A stretch of DNA of 64,000 nt from Pyropia yezoensis (lineage: Eukaryota; Rhodophyta; Bangiophyceae; Bangiales; Bangiaceae). The position numbers were made by a program, and so were the translations under genes. Below, in pieces: positions 14,188 through 24,900 of this stretch (the first letter of the stretch is position 1; every line of letters begins with the position of its first letter). The notes below the pieces were generated by a model that searched no databases, was not told the DNA's origin, and saw only the letters and a program-made list of their open reading frames with translations. Location: NCBI GenBank assembly GCA_009829735.1, contig CM020618.1:2912882-2976881 (forward strand), given 5' to 3'.

Positions 14188-17100
14188 CCCCTTGCGAGCG
14201 ATGAACAGACGCCAAAAGAGCAGGGGGGGGAGGGGGGGGGTGGGGAGGGGGGAGGAATGGGCACAGAGTCCTTGGCGGCTTGTCACGGGTACAGACAGGG
14301 GGGGGGAGGGGGGGGGGGGGGTCAACGAGGCGAAGCGGGGGAGGTAGGGTGGGGTGGGGGTGGGGGGGGTGGGGGGAAACAGGGGGTCACCAGCAAGGGA
14401 CGGAAAGAGGGGTGCGCGGCCGGGGAGAGGGGCAGGGGGGGGGGGGGGGGGGGAGGGCGGCGGGGCCACCAGCGGCGGGGTACCTCTGTCGTCAGGGAGC
14501 GCCACCCACCCGGCGGCGCGGTGCAGCGACCGCGGGCGGGCGGCGGCGGCGGTGGCGGTGGCGGTGGTGACAGCAGGCAGCAGCGACCGTAGCCGTAGCA
14601 GTGGCGGTGGGGGTAGGGGCGGTCAAATGGGCGGGCGGGCAGGCGGGCAGGCGGGCAGGCGGGTGGGCGGCCGGGGGGGGCGGGGCGGGGGGGGGGGGGG
14701 GGTGGGCGGCGGCCAGGGGGGTTGTGCCGGAACGCCCTCCCCCAGCAGCAGTCCCCAAGCAGGAGAGGCGACGGCGCGATGGGGAATGGGCGCGCCGTCT
14801 GGCGGGTGTGGGCCGGCGCGCCCCGTCCCCCCGCCTCCCACCGCCACCGCCACTGCTAGCGCGCGCGCCCCCCTCCGCCGCCGCCCCCACTGATGGGGGG
14901 GGGGGGGGGTGGGGGGGAGGAACCGCGCGCGGGGGGGGGGGGGGGGGGGGAGGGGGGGGGGCGCCCCCGCCGGTACAGCCTCCCGCCACCGCCACCACCA
15001 CCACCACCACCACCACCACCACCACCACCACCACCACCACCACCCCACCACGGGGGTGTCGTCCCCCCCCCCCCCGCCGCGGCCGCCAATGGCTGGGGCT
15101 GGCTCTGGCCAGACGGGCGGTGGTGTGCCCTTCGGAGGGGGTGGGGGGGTGCGGCGGGACCGCCCTGCGCGGGCGTGGCGATCCCCGTTGCCGCGCCCCG
15201 CGGGGAGCGCGCGCGCGCGTCCCGCGGGCGCGCGCGCGCCCCCCCCCCCCGCCCCGCCCGCTCACGCGGGGGGGGGGGGGGGGGGGGGGCGGGACCCCGC
15301 CGGGGGGAGAGGGGTGTGCGCGGGCAACTTGCCGCTTGACAGAGGCAGCAGGCCACACGGGTGGCGGTCGGCGGGGGGGGGGGGGCCCCGGGGTGGTCTC
15401 GTCCACACGGCAGGGAGTGCACTCCTGGACGGGGTGTGGGGGCGGGCGGCCGCGCGGCCGCACGGACCGGTGCGCCATGGATCGGCCGCACTCGCGGGGC
15501 GGGCGCCGAGTGGGTGACGGCGGCGGGAAGGGCGGCCGCCGTGGCGTTTTGGGCAGCGGCGCCGCGGGACCGGGGGCACAGGCATGGTGTACGCAGAAAA
15601 ATACTTTATGACACGTGGCACTTGTCTGGAAGCAAAAAAAAACAAAACCAGTCCAATCAACCATCCAAAAAAAAAAAAAAAAGGAGAGAGCGAGCAGCCG
15701 GCCGCGGCGCGGGGAGGAGGGCGGCGCCACTGGGGAGTCGGGGATGACCGCCCGCAAGGGGACAGGGAGGTGCCTGTCGCGTTCGCGTTGCCGCTGGGGG
15801 GAGGGGCAGGGCCGCCTTGGCCACCGTCACGACCGCAGTCGCCGCCCCCTCCGCAGTCGCCGACACCCTCCGCCGCCACCGTCAGCGAGATGGCGAGGGC
15901 AGGGAAAGCGTCAAAGGCAGGAGACTGTATCTGCGACGGCGACGCCCTCCCCATCCGACCATGGCAGTGGGGCCACGGCCGCGGCGGCGGGAAATCGGTC
16001 CGGTAAGGGCACCTGTGCGGGACGGGCGTCAGCGAGAGGGAGGGCGTGCAGGGTGTCCATGGTGCGGGGGGTTGGCAGGGAAAGCGTGGCACAGGCGTGG
16101 GCACCGGGCTCGTTGTACACGGGGTCGTATGGGGCGGTATTGTGAGGGCGTGCTGGCCTACGACTCGGCTTCTGTACATAGATAGTAGATAGTACCTCGC
16201 ACGGACACAGATTCTTTTCCGCCTTTGACCTCGATGTTTTGCTTCAGCTCGGGGAGACGATATTTTCACGTCTATCTATGTACGAGGGACATGCGAAGCG
16301 AAAATCCAGGCAAAAGCTCATTAGTGGTCGCGAAAGTGTATTTGTTGGACGGCATCGGGTGCGGCTCGCGGGCAATGCACATATGTACGAGATTCGTGCG
16401 CTGATTAGGGACGCTTTTAAAGTTTGATTAGCGCTTCTGGTGCTATCTGAACAATTTCAAAACATGCAAATGTTCCCTGCTCGCCGTTCAGGAGGCCGTG
16501 GAGAGAGCGGCGTCCGTCTGTACGACTGACGTTGTTGGACCTCTATGAGGTGCATTGTAGATGAGGACGTACAAGAGCGGAGAGGGACCGCTAAGGGGGT
16601 GAGGAGGAGGCACCATATTTTGAACGAGGTTTTGAGGGTGGCGTCGGCGCTTGCCCTCCTCGCGCAGTTCTCGCAGATGACTCGAGGAGAACGACCCCAA
16701 AATTTGAGGGTGCAGGGAGGGAGGGAGGCGCTCATCAATGTAGTAATAAGTGATGTATTGTGGGCAGCGAGGCCGTCGGGTGCGGCGGCGTGGGTCGCGG
16801 TCATCCCGCGGCCGATCCCGCCCACTGCGCTGGATGAGACAAGACGGAAGGAGTGTCAGGGCGGTCCCGGAAGCGGCGACACTGGCGGCATCGTGTGCGG
16901 CAGGGGCCGAGGCGGGGGCATGGGCTTCCCACGGAATTAGACAGCGGGAGCGTCGACGCGGCCCGCTGGGCGGCGGCGGCGCTCGCGGGCGTGCTAGCGC
17001 CTCTGGAGGGGGTTGCGGCGGCGGCAGAGGCGGTGATTGGCCCCCTCCAAGATGATGACAGCGGAGGAAAGAAGGCCTCGAAACCTGCCGCTATCACCAT

Positions 17101-17734
17101 TGCTCCTGCCGCCGCGCCCGCCGCAAAGGGGCGGCGGTGGCGGCGACTGTCACGGCGGTGTGGTCATCGGCTGTGGCGGCGACGGCGACCGAGACAGCGG
17201 CGGTCATGCTGCGGGGGAAGGCCTCACAGAAACTGGGCTCACTGGGGAGTCAAGGTGACTCTACAGAGAGCCAAGTTTTTACCTTAGCAGGTGGCGTGGG
17301 CCAGGAGACCGCAAGAGCGGGCAGGGGAGCCTGGGGGGCAGGGAGTCCCGCCTGACTGGGGGGGCCCCTTCTGTCGGAGGGGGCCCATAAAAAATGAAAA
17401 TCGCAGGCCACGACGGTGCGCGAGCCGGTACGCACGAGCTTGGCCATTGGGGTCAGTCGGGGGGATCCCACGCAATGCGCGGGCGACCCGGTACACCGCG
17501 GTGTGCAGATGACGCAAGCACATTGGGTCAAACTGGAGCCGGAACGTGTTAAACTTGAGCGGCACTTTCGAAACTTCAGATCACAACGACAAGGGAGAAA
17601 CATAGTTGGATGGCTGCAACGCGCCACGGCTCGCACTCAATGTCTTCTCAACATCTGCTTCGCTGCGTGTCTCGTGGCAGGCATACAAAGCCGGTTTCTA
17701 CTTCCTACATGCATACGTTCACCCAGTCACCCTC
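14188..17734. other. no supported gene; homopolymer and simple-repeat region
   Basis: Holds G runs (14225-14460, 14880-14960, 15265-15290), an ACC repeat at about 14990-15050, an A run at 15666-15680, and an AT-richer island at about 16180-16450 unlike its surroundings. Open frames at 16545-16940 and 16853-17287 (plus) have fairly normal composition but no domain I recognise. The 3' end of the transposon whose transposase lies to the right should fall somewhere here, but I could not identify its terminal repeat. Confidence 0.4.
14990..15050. repeat. ACC trinucleotide repeat
   Basis: About 60 bases of ACC units next to long G and C runs, with no gene call over it. The poly-His, poly-Thr and poly-Pro frames are its by-products. 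Confidence 0.85.
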
Positions 17735-18192
17735 CTACCCATCCCGTGTCGAAAATGACTCTCGGGTATACATGATGTAGTGCCGGTCCCCACGAGATAT
17801 ACATCCCACTGAGTCAATAATGGAAAGGGCATCAACATACTTGTACGTCCCCTCATATGAAGAGAAGACGTGCATGTCGCGGCGGTCCTCAGGGATGCCG
17901 TACCGGCCATTCCGGTCGCGTTGGGAAATGATCAACTGAATGTAGGCTAGCGCCACAGGACCAGTCGGCCCTTGACAAAGAATGAAGTGCCGCACCAAGC
18001 CGTAAGTTGCCAAAATAGGTCTCAACAGTACCATTGCCGGCGCGGCGTCGAGCGGATGACTGAAAGCGCACGAGGGAGGTGCGCCGGCGGTCTGTGTCCT
18101 CCTGTGGCAGCGAGTCACGAGCATTGATACCCGCACCGCCCGCCAGCTTCAACCGGTAGAACTTGCGGGGAGTGGGATCAGCGTCGGCCAAG
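17735..18192 (-). pseudogene. CACTA/EnSpm (TNP2-like) transposase, C-terminal part
   Basis: Continuation, to the left of the inserted chromovirus, of the transposase at 29604-32177. Minus-strand reading enters as ALADADPTPRKFYRLKLAGG and ends with LAYIQLIISQRDRNGR, DALSIIDSVGCISRGDRHYI and a stop near 17735. This matches the usual C-terminus of TNP2-like transposases (a Y-G-x-V-x-x-F segment, LAYIQ, then a region resembling 'vdv-dIv--vG'). Within this piece the frame changes once at about 18010-18035. The split from the rest of the gene is explained by the chromovirus: the frame is continuous if one copy of the 5-bp duplication is counted. Confidence 0.75.
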
Positions 18193-18197
18193 GCGGT
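18193..18197. repeat. target-site duplication GCGGT, left copy
   Basis: GCGGT immediately left of the chromovirus LTR. The same five bases follow the other LTR at 29599-29603. Five bp is the normal duplication length for Ty3/gypsy integrases. Confidence 0.9.
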
Positions 18198-18559
18198 TGT
18201 AGCACAATAGGTATCCGCTGCACGTCCACTCTCAGGGAACACTCACCAAGGGGGATCGGCACCAACGTCACCGGGAGGCCAAGGTTGCTGTCCTTGGAGC
18301 GCAAGCCACGGGACCAAGATGGGAGCCCAAATGGGAGGGGGTTGTTGTTCTACCTTGGCCGGCGGTGGATTCGCCGCCGGCCCCCTCGTTATAAACCCTC
18401 GGAGACACTACTAACTACCCTCCACCCCAAGATGCAAGTCTATCTGGTCATACGTAACTTATAGATACCGTGACCAGTACGGACTCCCAAATTGAAAGTT
18501 CAGGGTTAGAAGTAGCCCCCTAATATTAGGGTCACAATACGGTCAACCATATTGCTACA
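18198..18559 (-). repeat. chromovirus 1, 3' LTR
   Basis: 362 bases starting TGTAGCACAATAGG and ending TATTGCTACA, with the TG...CA ends typical of LTRs. It contains a near-palindromic TATA motif at 18389-18396 (TATAAA on plus, TATAAC on minus) beside a GC hairpin (GGCCGGCGG...CCGCCGGCC). The near-identical partner is at 29236-29598. Confidence 0.95.
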
Positions 18560-18572
18560 GATCCCCCCCTTA
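18560..18572 (-). other. chromovirus 1 polypurine tract
   Basis: On the minus strand TAAGGGGGGATC lies directly next to the 3' LTR, where plus-strand DNA synthesis is primed in LTR elements. Confidence 0.7.
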
Positions 18573-19034
18573 GATTCGGCCCGTCCTCGGGTCGAGTTGC
18601 ATTCGGGTTTCCGAATGTAAGTGGGTCGCGTGACCGTTTACCAGTCGGGTGGGGCTTTGCGCCCTGTCGCAACAGACACCCCTTTTCGAGGTTGTCTGAG
18701 GGGGGTGCCCCCCTTTGTGTGGTACACACACGATCCGTTTTCCGGACCGTTGAATTCCCGATGCGGGTTTCTGTTCACGACCCCCCTTTCCGAGGGGTGG
18801 TGCAAGCGGATCCGCCACCAGGCGTCTGGTGGTAGGGGGACCCCTCTCGTGCGGACGATTGAGTGGGGGGCGGGGGCTGCCCGCGTTGCGTGGGGGCGGT
18901 TGGGGGTGACCTCCCTTGATTACCCCGTGTGGGGGGGCGTGGCCCCGATCCAGGTGCCTGGGTGGCGCGCCCTCGTAGCTCGGCTGGCGCGGGTCGTCCC
19001 GCGCTGCCGTATCGCTCGTGCTGAGCTGTGTGGT

Positions 19035-19040
19035 TATAAG
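19035..19040 (+). promoter_or_regulatory. possible TATA box of the antisense frame
   Basis: TATAAG on the plus strand about 110 bases before the ATG of the antisense reading frame at 19148. It is followed by a GC palindrome (CGCGGGTGCCCGCGC). Position and sequence suit a core promoter; no direct evidence of use. Confidence 0.4.
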
Positions 19041-19147
19041 CGCGGGTGCCCGCGCTTCCCTGGCTCGTCCGCGCGAGCGTTCCTTGTACCGGGTCGAGCC
19101 GGCTGCGGCTTTTTGGCACGGGGCGCCCCTGCTACCCCGGCTCCATT

Positions 19148-21082
19148 ATGTCGGACCCCCAGGTACCCGGGGGCGAGGACGACCTCCTGCTTGAGGAGGA
19201 GGAGGTGATGCAGGACGACGTTCCCGTCTCCGCCACCGCTGCCGAGTGCTTCTTGGCGAGCTCGTCGGAGGACGAAGACGACCGGGTGACCGTTCGTGTG
19301 GCCCCGGAAGGCGCGCCGGGCGGATTGTCGTCCGTGTGCAGCGGCACGACGGCTCCGTCAGGTGGCGGTCAACCGCGTGTGGCGGCTGCTCCTATTCCTA
19401 CTCCTCCGGCGACCCGGATGGCTCCTGCCGCCAGTGCCGGCGCGGCCCTACCTCAAGACGGCGCCGCCGCTGTGTCGGACGGTCGTGGCGGCACCCCGGC
19501 CGGGACGGCGGGTGAAGACGGTGCGGGTGCCCGCCCGGTTGGTGGTGTGTCCGTGGCGGCGGGTAACGGGTCTACCCCTTCCGTCCCCGTGGAGCCCACG
19601 TCGGGCTCGGGTGGCGGCGATGCTCTGCCCGCGGTGCCGCGGGCGATTGGTGTTCAAGACGTGTCTTCCCCGATGGCGGTGGACTCCGGGAGCTACTCCG
19701 GGCGGGGGCCCGCCCTTCTTCTTCCTCCTCGGCCCCGTGCACCTCGAGCACCGGCCCATCTGCCGGTGGGGCTTCCCCCGGCGCCCCAGATTCTTCCTGG
19801 TCCTGCCCGGGTTGCCCCGTTGGTTGGCGGCGTCGCCTTGGCGGCGGGTCAACCCGCCATGTCGATGTATGACTTGGTGGCTCGGGTTCGAGGCCTGACG
19901 GTGCAGGAGTCTATGGACTCCGCTGGGCGGATGCGGGTGGACTTCCACCAGCCGCGTCACAGTGGAGAGACCTCCTGGCGCGTCAAGGTGGACCCGAGTT
20001 GGGAGCGGGAGTTAGTGCGGCTGGTCAACCAGCCGAACGCGGTCCGGGTGGAACACCATTGGATCTTGAGTCAGCCGGACGACCGGCATGCGCAGCTCTG
20101 GCGCACCCGGGTGGGGCGGGGTGAAGTCTACCTCGACTCTGCCTTCGGGGTATGCGACTTGGTTGCCCCCGCGTCACCGCGGGAGGTTGACTACCCGGCT
20201 AGTGCTCGGGGGATTGCGGCGGCGGCGGAGCCGGTGGCGTTTGGGGAGACGGTGGGCGATACCGGCCGGTATCCCGGCTTTGAGTTCTTCCCGGAGGTAT
20301 CCCCGTATCTCACATTGACGGCTCCCTATCCGCCTATGGCGGGGTTGAAGTCGGCGTCCAGCTGGCGGCGCAACCATGGAGTCATGGCGGACGCTTTCCG
20401 CACCGATATAACGTGTGCGTTGCAGACCGGCAACGGTCGTGCGCCGGTGTACACTCCCGTGCGCCCGCCCCTGTGGCAGGAGGGGTGGGAACCCGCCCCT
20501 GCTTTCCGATTTGACACCGGCTCCTGTCTCCGATACTTCGGGAGTGTGTTGGCATCTCGGCCGGTCCACCCGTCGCAGGGGACCTTCACCCTTGAGGTTA
20601 TCCTCGGGCAGGCTTCCTCCTTCTTGCTGTCCATCCGCCGGCATGGACGCCTGTTTCATCTTCCGACGGGTGTCCGTCGGCACATCGGGCAGCTGGGCGT
20701 GGACATGATAACTGCCAAGACCGGGTTGGCCCGGGAGTTCGAGGCCCTGCTGGCCGTTCACGACGCCGTGAGCTGGGCTAGGGTGCTGGCCCTTCCCCCG
20801 TACCGGGACCCGCAGGCTGGGGCTACCCCCTTGCCTCGTCACTCGTTGCGTATCCGGCGTACTCAGCCGGGTGAGCCCAATTGCCGTGGGTGGGCGTCCA
20901 CCGAGGCCGTTCCTGACCTGGGTATTCCCATGGTTATCTATGTTCCTCTTCAGATCCTCGCCTCGTGGTTCGGTAACCCGGTACCGATGGCGGTTGGCCG
21001 TCGTCCCCGAGAGTGGGACTCTGCGGGTGGGGGGCGTGAGGTGTCCCGTCGCCGGGCGGAGCCCCGCCGGGTTTACGGTTGA
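19148..21082 (+). CDS. antisense accessory reading frame of chromovirus 1
   Basis: A 644-residue frame on the strand opposite to gag-pol, between pol and the 3' LTR. It starts at ATG 19148 (MSDPQVPGGEDD). The N-terminus is acidic (LLLEEEEVMQDD and a Ser/Asp/Glu cluster), followed by an Ala/Pro/Gly-rich linker to about residue 235. The rest looks globular: SMYDLVARVRGLTVQESM, WERELVRLVNQP, VEHHWILSQPDD, FTLEVILGQASSFLLSIRR. No domain recognised; it is not envelope, dUTPase or RNase H by eye. A further short frame with a similar helical composition follows at about 21.26-21.52 kb on the same strand and may belong to the same gene. Some plant gypsy elements are known to carry extra antisense frames in this position. 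The second chromovirus in this window has one too. Confidence 0.6.
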   Translation: MSDPQVPGGEDDLLLEEEEVMQDDVPVSATAAECFLASSSEDEDDRVTVRVAPEGAPGGLSSVCSGTTAPSGGGQPRVAAAPIPTPPATRMAPAASAGAALPQDGAAAVSDGRGGTPAGTAGEDGAGARPVGGVSVAAGNGSTPSVPVEPTSGSGGGDALPAVPRAIGVQDVSSPMAVDSGSYSGRGPALLLPPRPRAPRAPAHLPVGLPPAPQILPGPARVAPLVGGVALAAGQPAMSMYDLVARVRGLTVQESMDSAGRMRVDFHQPRHSGETSWRVKVDPSWERELVRLVNQPNAVRVEHHWILSQPDDRHAQLWRTRVGRGEVYLDSAFGVCDLVAPASPREVDYPASARGIAAAAEPVAFGETVGDTGRYPGFEFFPEVSPYLTLTAPYPPMAGLKSASSWRRNHGVMADAFRTDITCALQTGNGRAPVYTPVRPPLWQEGWEPAPAFRFDTGSCLRYFGSVLASRPVHPSQGTFTLEVILGQASSFLLSIRRHGRLFHLPTGVRRHIGQLGVDMITAKTGLAREFEALLAVHDAVSWARVLALPPYRDPQAGATPLPRHSLRIRRTQPGEPNCRGWASTEAVPDLGIPMVIYVPLQILASWFGNPVPMAVGRRPREWDSAGGGREVSRRRAEPRRVYG

Positions 21083-21969
21083 GCCCCTTCAGTGGGGTCC
21101 TACCGGGCCTCGTATCAGGCGCCACTGGCTCCGGTGGTAGCCGTGTCGGCTCCGGTGGCTCCTCTGGCTGCGCCAGTGTCACCTTCCGCCCCTGTCATGA
21201 GTGACGGGGGTCCCCGTCTCTAGTATGAGGGCGTTGACGCCCTCATTGCCGGCGAGATGCGGGAGGGTCTCTCTGTGAGCGGGGGGGATATCCCCCCAGG
21301 TGCTGCGCTGGTTGGTTCTGCGCGTTGCTTTGGTGGCGTGTTGGACCGCCTCCAGACAGCTCTGGAGGACGTGGAGGCTGGCCGCAGCACCCTCGTCGAG
21401 CTATGCACCGAGGTAACTCGGGCGATTGACCGTCGCGAGATTGCCGACCGGTGGAGCATGGAGGTGTACGCGCTTACGCGTGAGTGGCCTCCCTCTGGCA
21501 GTGGGTCTACCCACTGAGAAGTGCTATTGCTTGTGAGGGAGAGGGACCCGGTGACCCTTATGGTGGCCTGGTACTAGTGAGTATAAACTCATCCCCCGCT
21601 GGGGCGTTTGCATGATACCAATGCCTGCCTTTGGGGAGTACCCCGTCGGCCTTAGCCGGGGCCTGCCTCGGTTCTTTCTCGCATGCCCCAACCCATCCTG
21701 GTTGGTTAATATTCATGATGGTCAACCTTCCTTGGTCCGTCACGCGCCCCATGGATGAGGGTTTACATTGGTGTAAGCCTCAGGTTACTTTGAAATTATC
21801 GGAGTTAGTTATCTCCTTCAAGTAAACTTGTAAAAGTCAGTAGCTTCCTTAGTTTGCCTAAGTCTGCTCCAACTTAGTGAACCTAAGTCTTGCCGAATCC
21901 ATGTGACACCCTACTTAGTAGGTATGAGCCTCACCCCCCAACAGCCGAAGTCGGTGTCGGTTGGGTTGT

Positions 21970-24900
21970 TACAGTAGGCGTCGTCGCCTCATGTAAGGCA
22001 TGAGAAGTTGGCGGGGTATGTTTGCCGCCTGTTCCCAGGTGGGTGAGTCGTATCCGACCCACATCACCTTGACGTACCAGGGTCTTGGTTGGTCCGGGTC
22101 GGTGTGTCCGACCACGCTCTCTACTTGGTATGGAATCTCATCCGGTCCCACCGGGTCATCTGACCGGTGGGTTGTAAGAGCTTCATGTAGCAACCCAGCC
22201 GGTACCGGCTGAGGCTGTTCCGGCTTCGGAGCAGGTGTCACATCATTGAGGTTGATGCGTTGTATCTCCGTATCGGAGTGCAGGGTGACAGAGTGATCAT
22301 CTCTGTGTAAGATCTGGTACGGTCCCTTGACCGGTTGCATGAGCTTGTTCCCTCGGAATTTCTGGTGTCTGATGTAGACCCAGTCACCTGTTACCAGGGT
22401 TGCGTTGCGTACCCGTAGCCGGGCGTCAAAGTTCTTCTTGTATCGAAGTTGTGTACGGTCAAGGGCACCCTTGAGCTTGGGTATTGTAGTGGTTTTACGT
22501 ACCTTAGGCGCCTTGCACCCAGAACACACAGAGAAACGACCCCCCAAGAACGCGGTGAGACCGGAGAGATACAGAACCGCCGACCGCCTGGCTGGTTCAC
22601 GCGGGGATCCGCGACCAGGACGACAGTGTTCAAGCACACGCAAGTCTGTTTTTTTTTCGAAGGGGGAAGCAACGCGCACCCCCACGCACACTATTACCCT
22701 CTCTCACCCGCACCCAGCAACCCTCCACACCGGGCCACGTGCGGGCCAATCAAAACCCTCCAACATGTCCGGAGGGCTCCCTCCCCCACGGATCATCCCT
22801 GCCAGCGGGGCAGGAATCTCCAGGATACGGGGGAGAAGAGCCGCGCCGGACATCAGTGCCCACACTCAAGATCTCCCCAATCTCACAATCACGCAAAATA
22901 CACAATCACAAACCAAACCCCAAATGCATCCCGTCCCGGATTATTGGCCAAAGGCCAATTCCGGTCAGGGGAAAATCCCATACACTGGGAATCCCAAAAT
23001 GGGCCCCAGAATCAATGGCGACCCGGTCCCGCCTCCATAGGAGGGGGCCAATCGGAAGCCAGTAAAATCCCGGGGGGCCAAGTCGGCCCCGTCCTCCTCA
23101 TTAGGAAGGTGGACGCAGGGGTACCACGCGATCTCTACGAGGTCCCCCCACGTGGAGGGCCCATAGGGTCCCTACAGGTATCATCCACGATAGCTTGGCC
23201 AACCAAGCTAAGTGGATCCGTTCGGCCGGTCGGCCCTTCGGTATATCATACCGAGTGCATCTGCCCGGTGGCAGCGTCAGGTTACCGACGCCCATCGGCA
23301 TGACCCATTCCAGTGGGGCAATGCTGGTACTCCGGTGGGGCCTGGCATTGTATGCCAGGGTCAAGACGGACAGAAGCCTGTCCCACTTTTTCGTGTGCTC
23401 TGCCACATAGCATTGGAGCATCTTGACGATGGTGCGGTTGAACCGCTCTACCTGTCCGTTGGATTGCGGGTGGTAGTCGGATGCCCGACGGGTCTCGATG
23501 CCGAACATGCCCAGGACCTTAGTGCAGAATGCTGACGTCAGGTTTGCTCCGTTATCGGAGAGGAGTTGCTTCATTACTCCGTAAGCACTGATCCAGTGGT
23601 CATCCACTGCGTTCATGATGGTGTAGGCCATATCGTTAGGGATTGCTACTGCCCGTGACAGCTTCGTAAAGCGATCCGACATGACCAGGATGTGCTTGTT
23701 CCCTTCTTCCGTTACCGGAAGCGGCCCGAGTATGTCGATAGCGACTTGCTCGTTGGGCCCATCCGGGGGAAACAGTTTCATAGCGGATGCCCGCCTATGA
23801 AGACTCATACGATTCCGTGCACACGGGTGGCATCCCCGCACGTGGTCGATTACGTCGACGGCCATTGCTGGCCAGTAGAAGACCCTTCGCATTGCTGCGA
23901 ACATGCGCGAACCCCCCGGGTGTCCGGCTGTGGGGTTCTCGTGTTCTCGTTCCATGACGGCTTGTCGTAGGGACACGGGAACCACGGCCTGATGCCGTCC
24001 ATCGGCGGGTGCCCGCCGGTATATGAGTCCGTCCTCGTTCTCGGAGAAGATGCCGGCCGTGCCGGACAGGAGGTTAGCACGATGGCGTTTACAATCATCG
24101 TCATTGGCCTGTGCCTCGCGGAAGTCCGCGAGGGTCAATGGGCAAGCAAGGTGTGCCATGGTATGGTCAACCATACCTTGGGTAGCATTACCCACCATGC
24201 AAACCCGGTACCACCGGGATGTCCTCGTCCACCTGTCGGGTATCCCCGCTAGGTGTATCGAGTCGCGACAGCGCGTCCCCCAGATGATGGGTAGAGCCGG
24301 CCTTGTATATGGTCCTGTAGTCGTGCTCGGCCATCTTCAGCCTCCACCGGGCTAGCCGACCGTGGCTGTCGGAATCCTTGTCACCAAGGTTGAGAAGCCA
24401 TCGTAAAGGTTCGTGGTCGGTGAACCTGGAACCTTCTAGGTATGGCCGGAGCAGTTGCACTGCCCATATGACTCCGAGGCACTCGCGCTGGGTGGCACTA
24501 TAGTTACGCTCAGCCGGGTTGAGTGTCCGGCTGAAGTACCCTACCGGGTGTAGGTCCGGGATAGCATTATCGGTACCGATGATTGTGTCTCCCTGTAACA
24601 GGGTGCATCCCACTTGGGTATCGCAGGCATCGACGTCGATGACGAAGGTCCCGCGTCTATGCGGCAACGCAAGCACGGGTGGGGCTAGCAGAGCTTGCTT
24701 GAGGAGCTCGAATTCCCCTTCCTCTCTGGGCGAGGGAGGTTGGAGTACCTTTGGCAAGGCGCTACTTGTCAGAACCGTTAACGGTTTAGCTATACGAGCA
24801 AAGTCCTTGACGAACCGTCGGTATACGTTGCACATCCCCAGGAGGCTTTTCAGCTGTGTCTAAGTAATTGGGTATCGCGCATCCCGGAGTGCCCGGGTAT

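Noticed and set aside
14990-15517. Poly-His protein on the plus strand
   Set aside because: Produced by the ACC repeat flanked by G and C runs; no other coding signal.
16545-17287. Two overlapping plus-strand frames with fairly normal composition
   Set aside because: No recognisable domain and no consistent start or splice structure. Kept only as a remark in the region entry.
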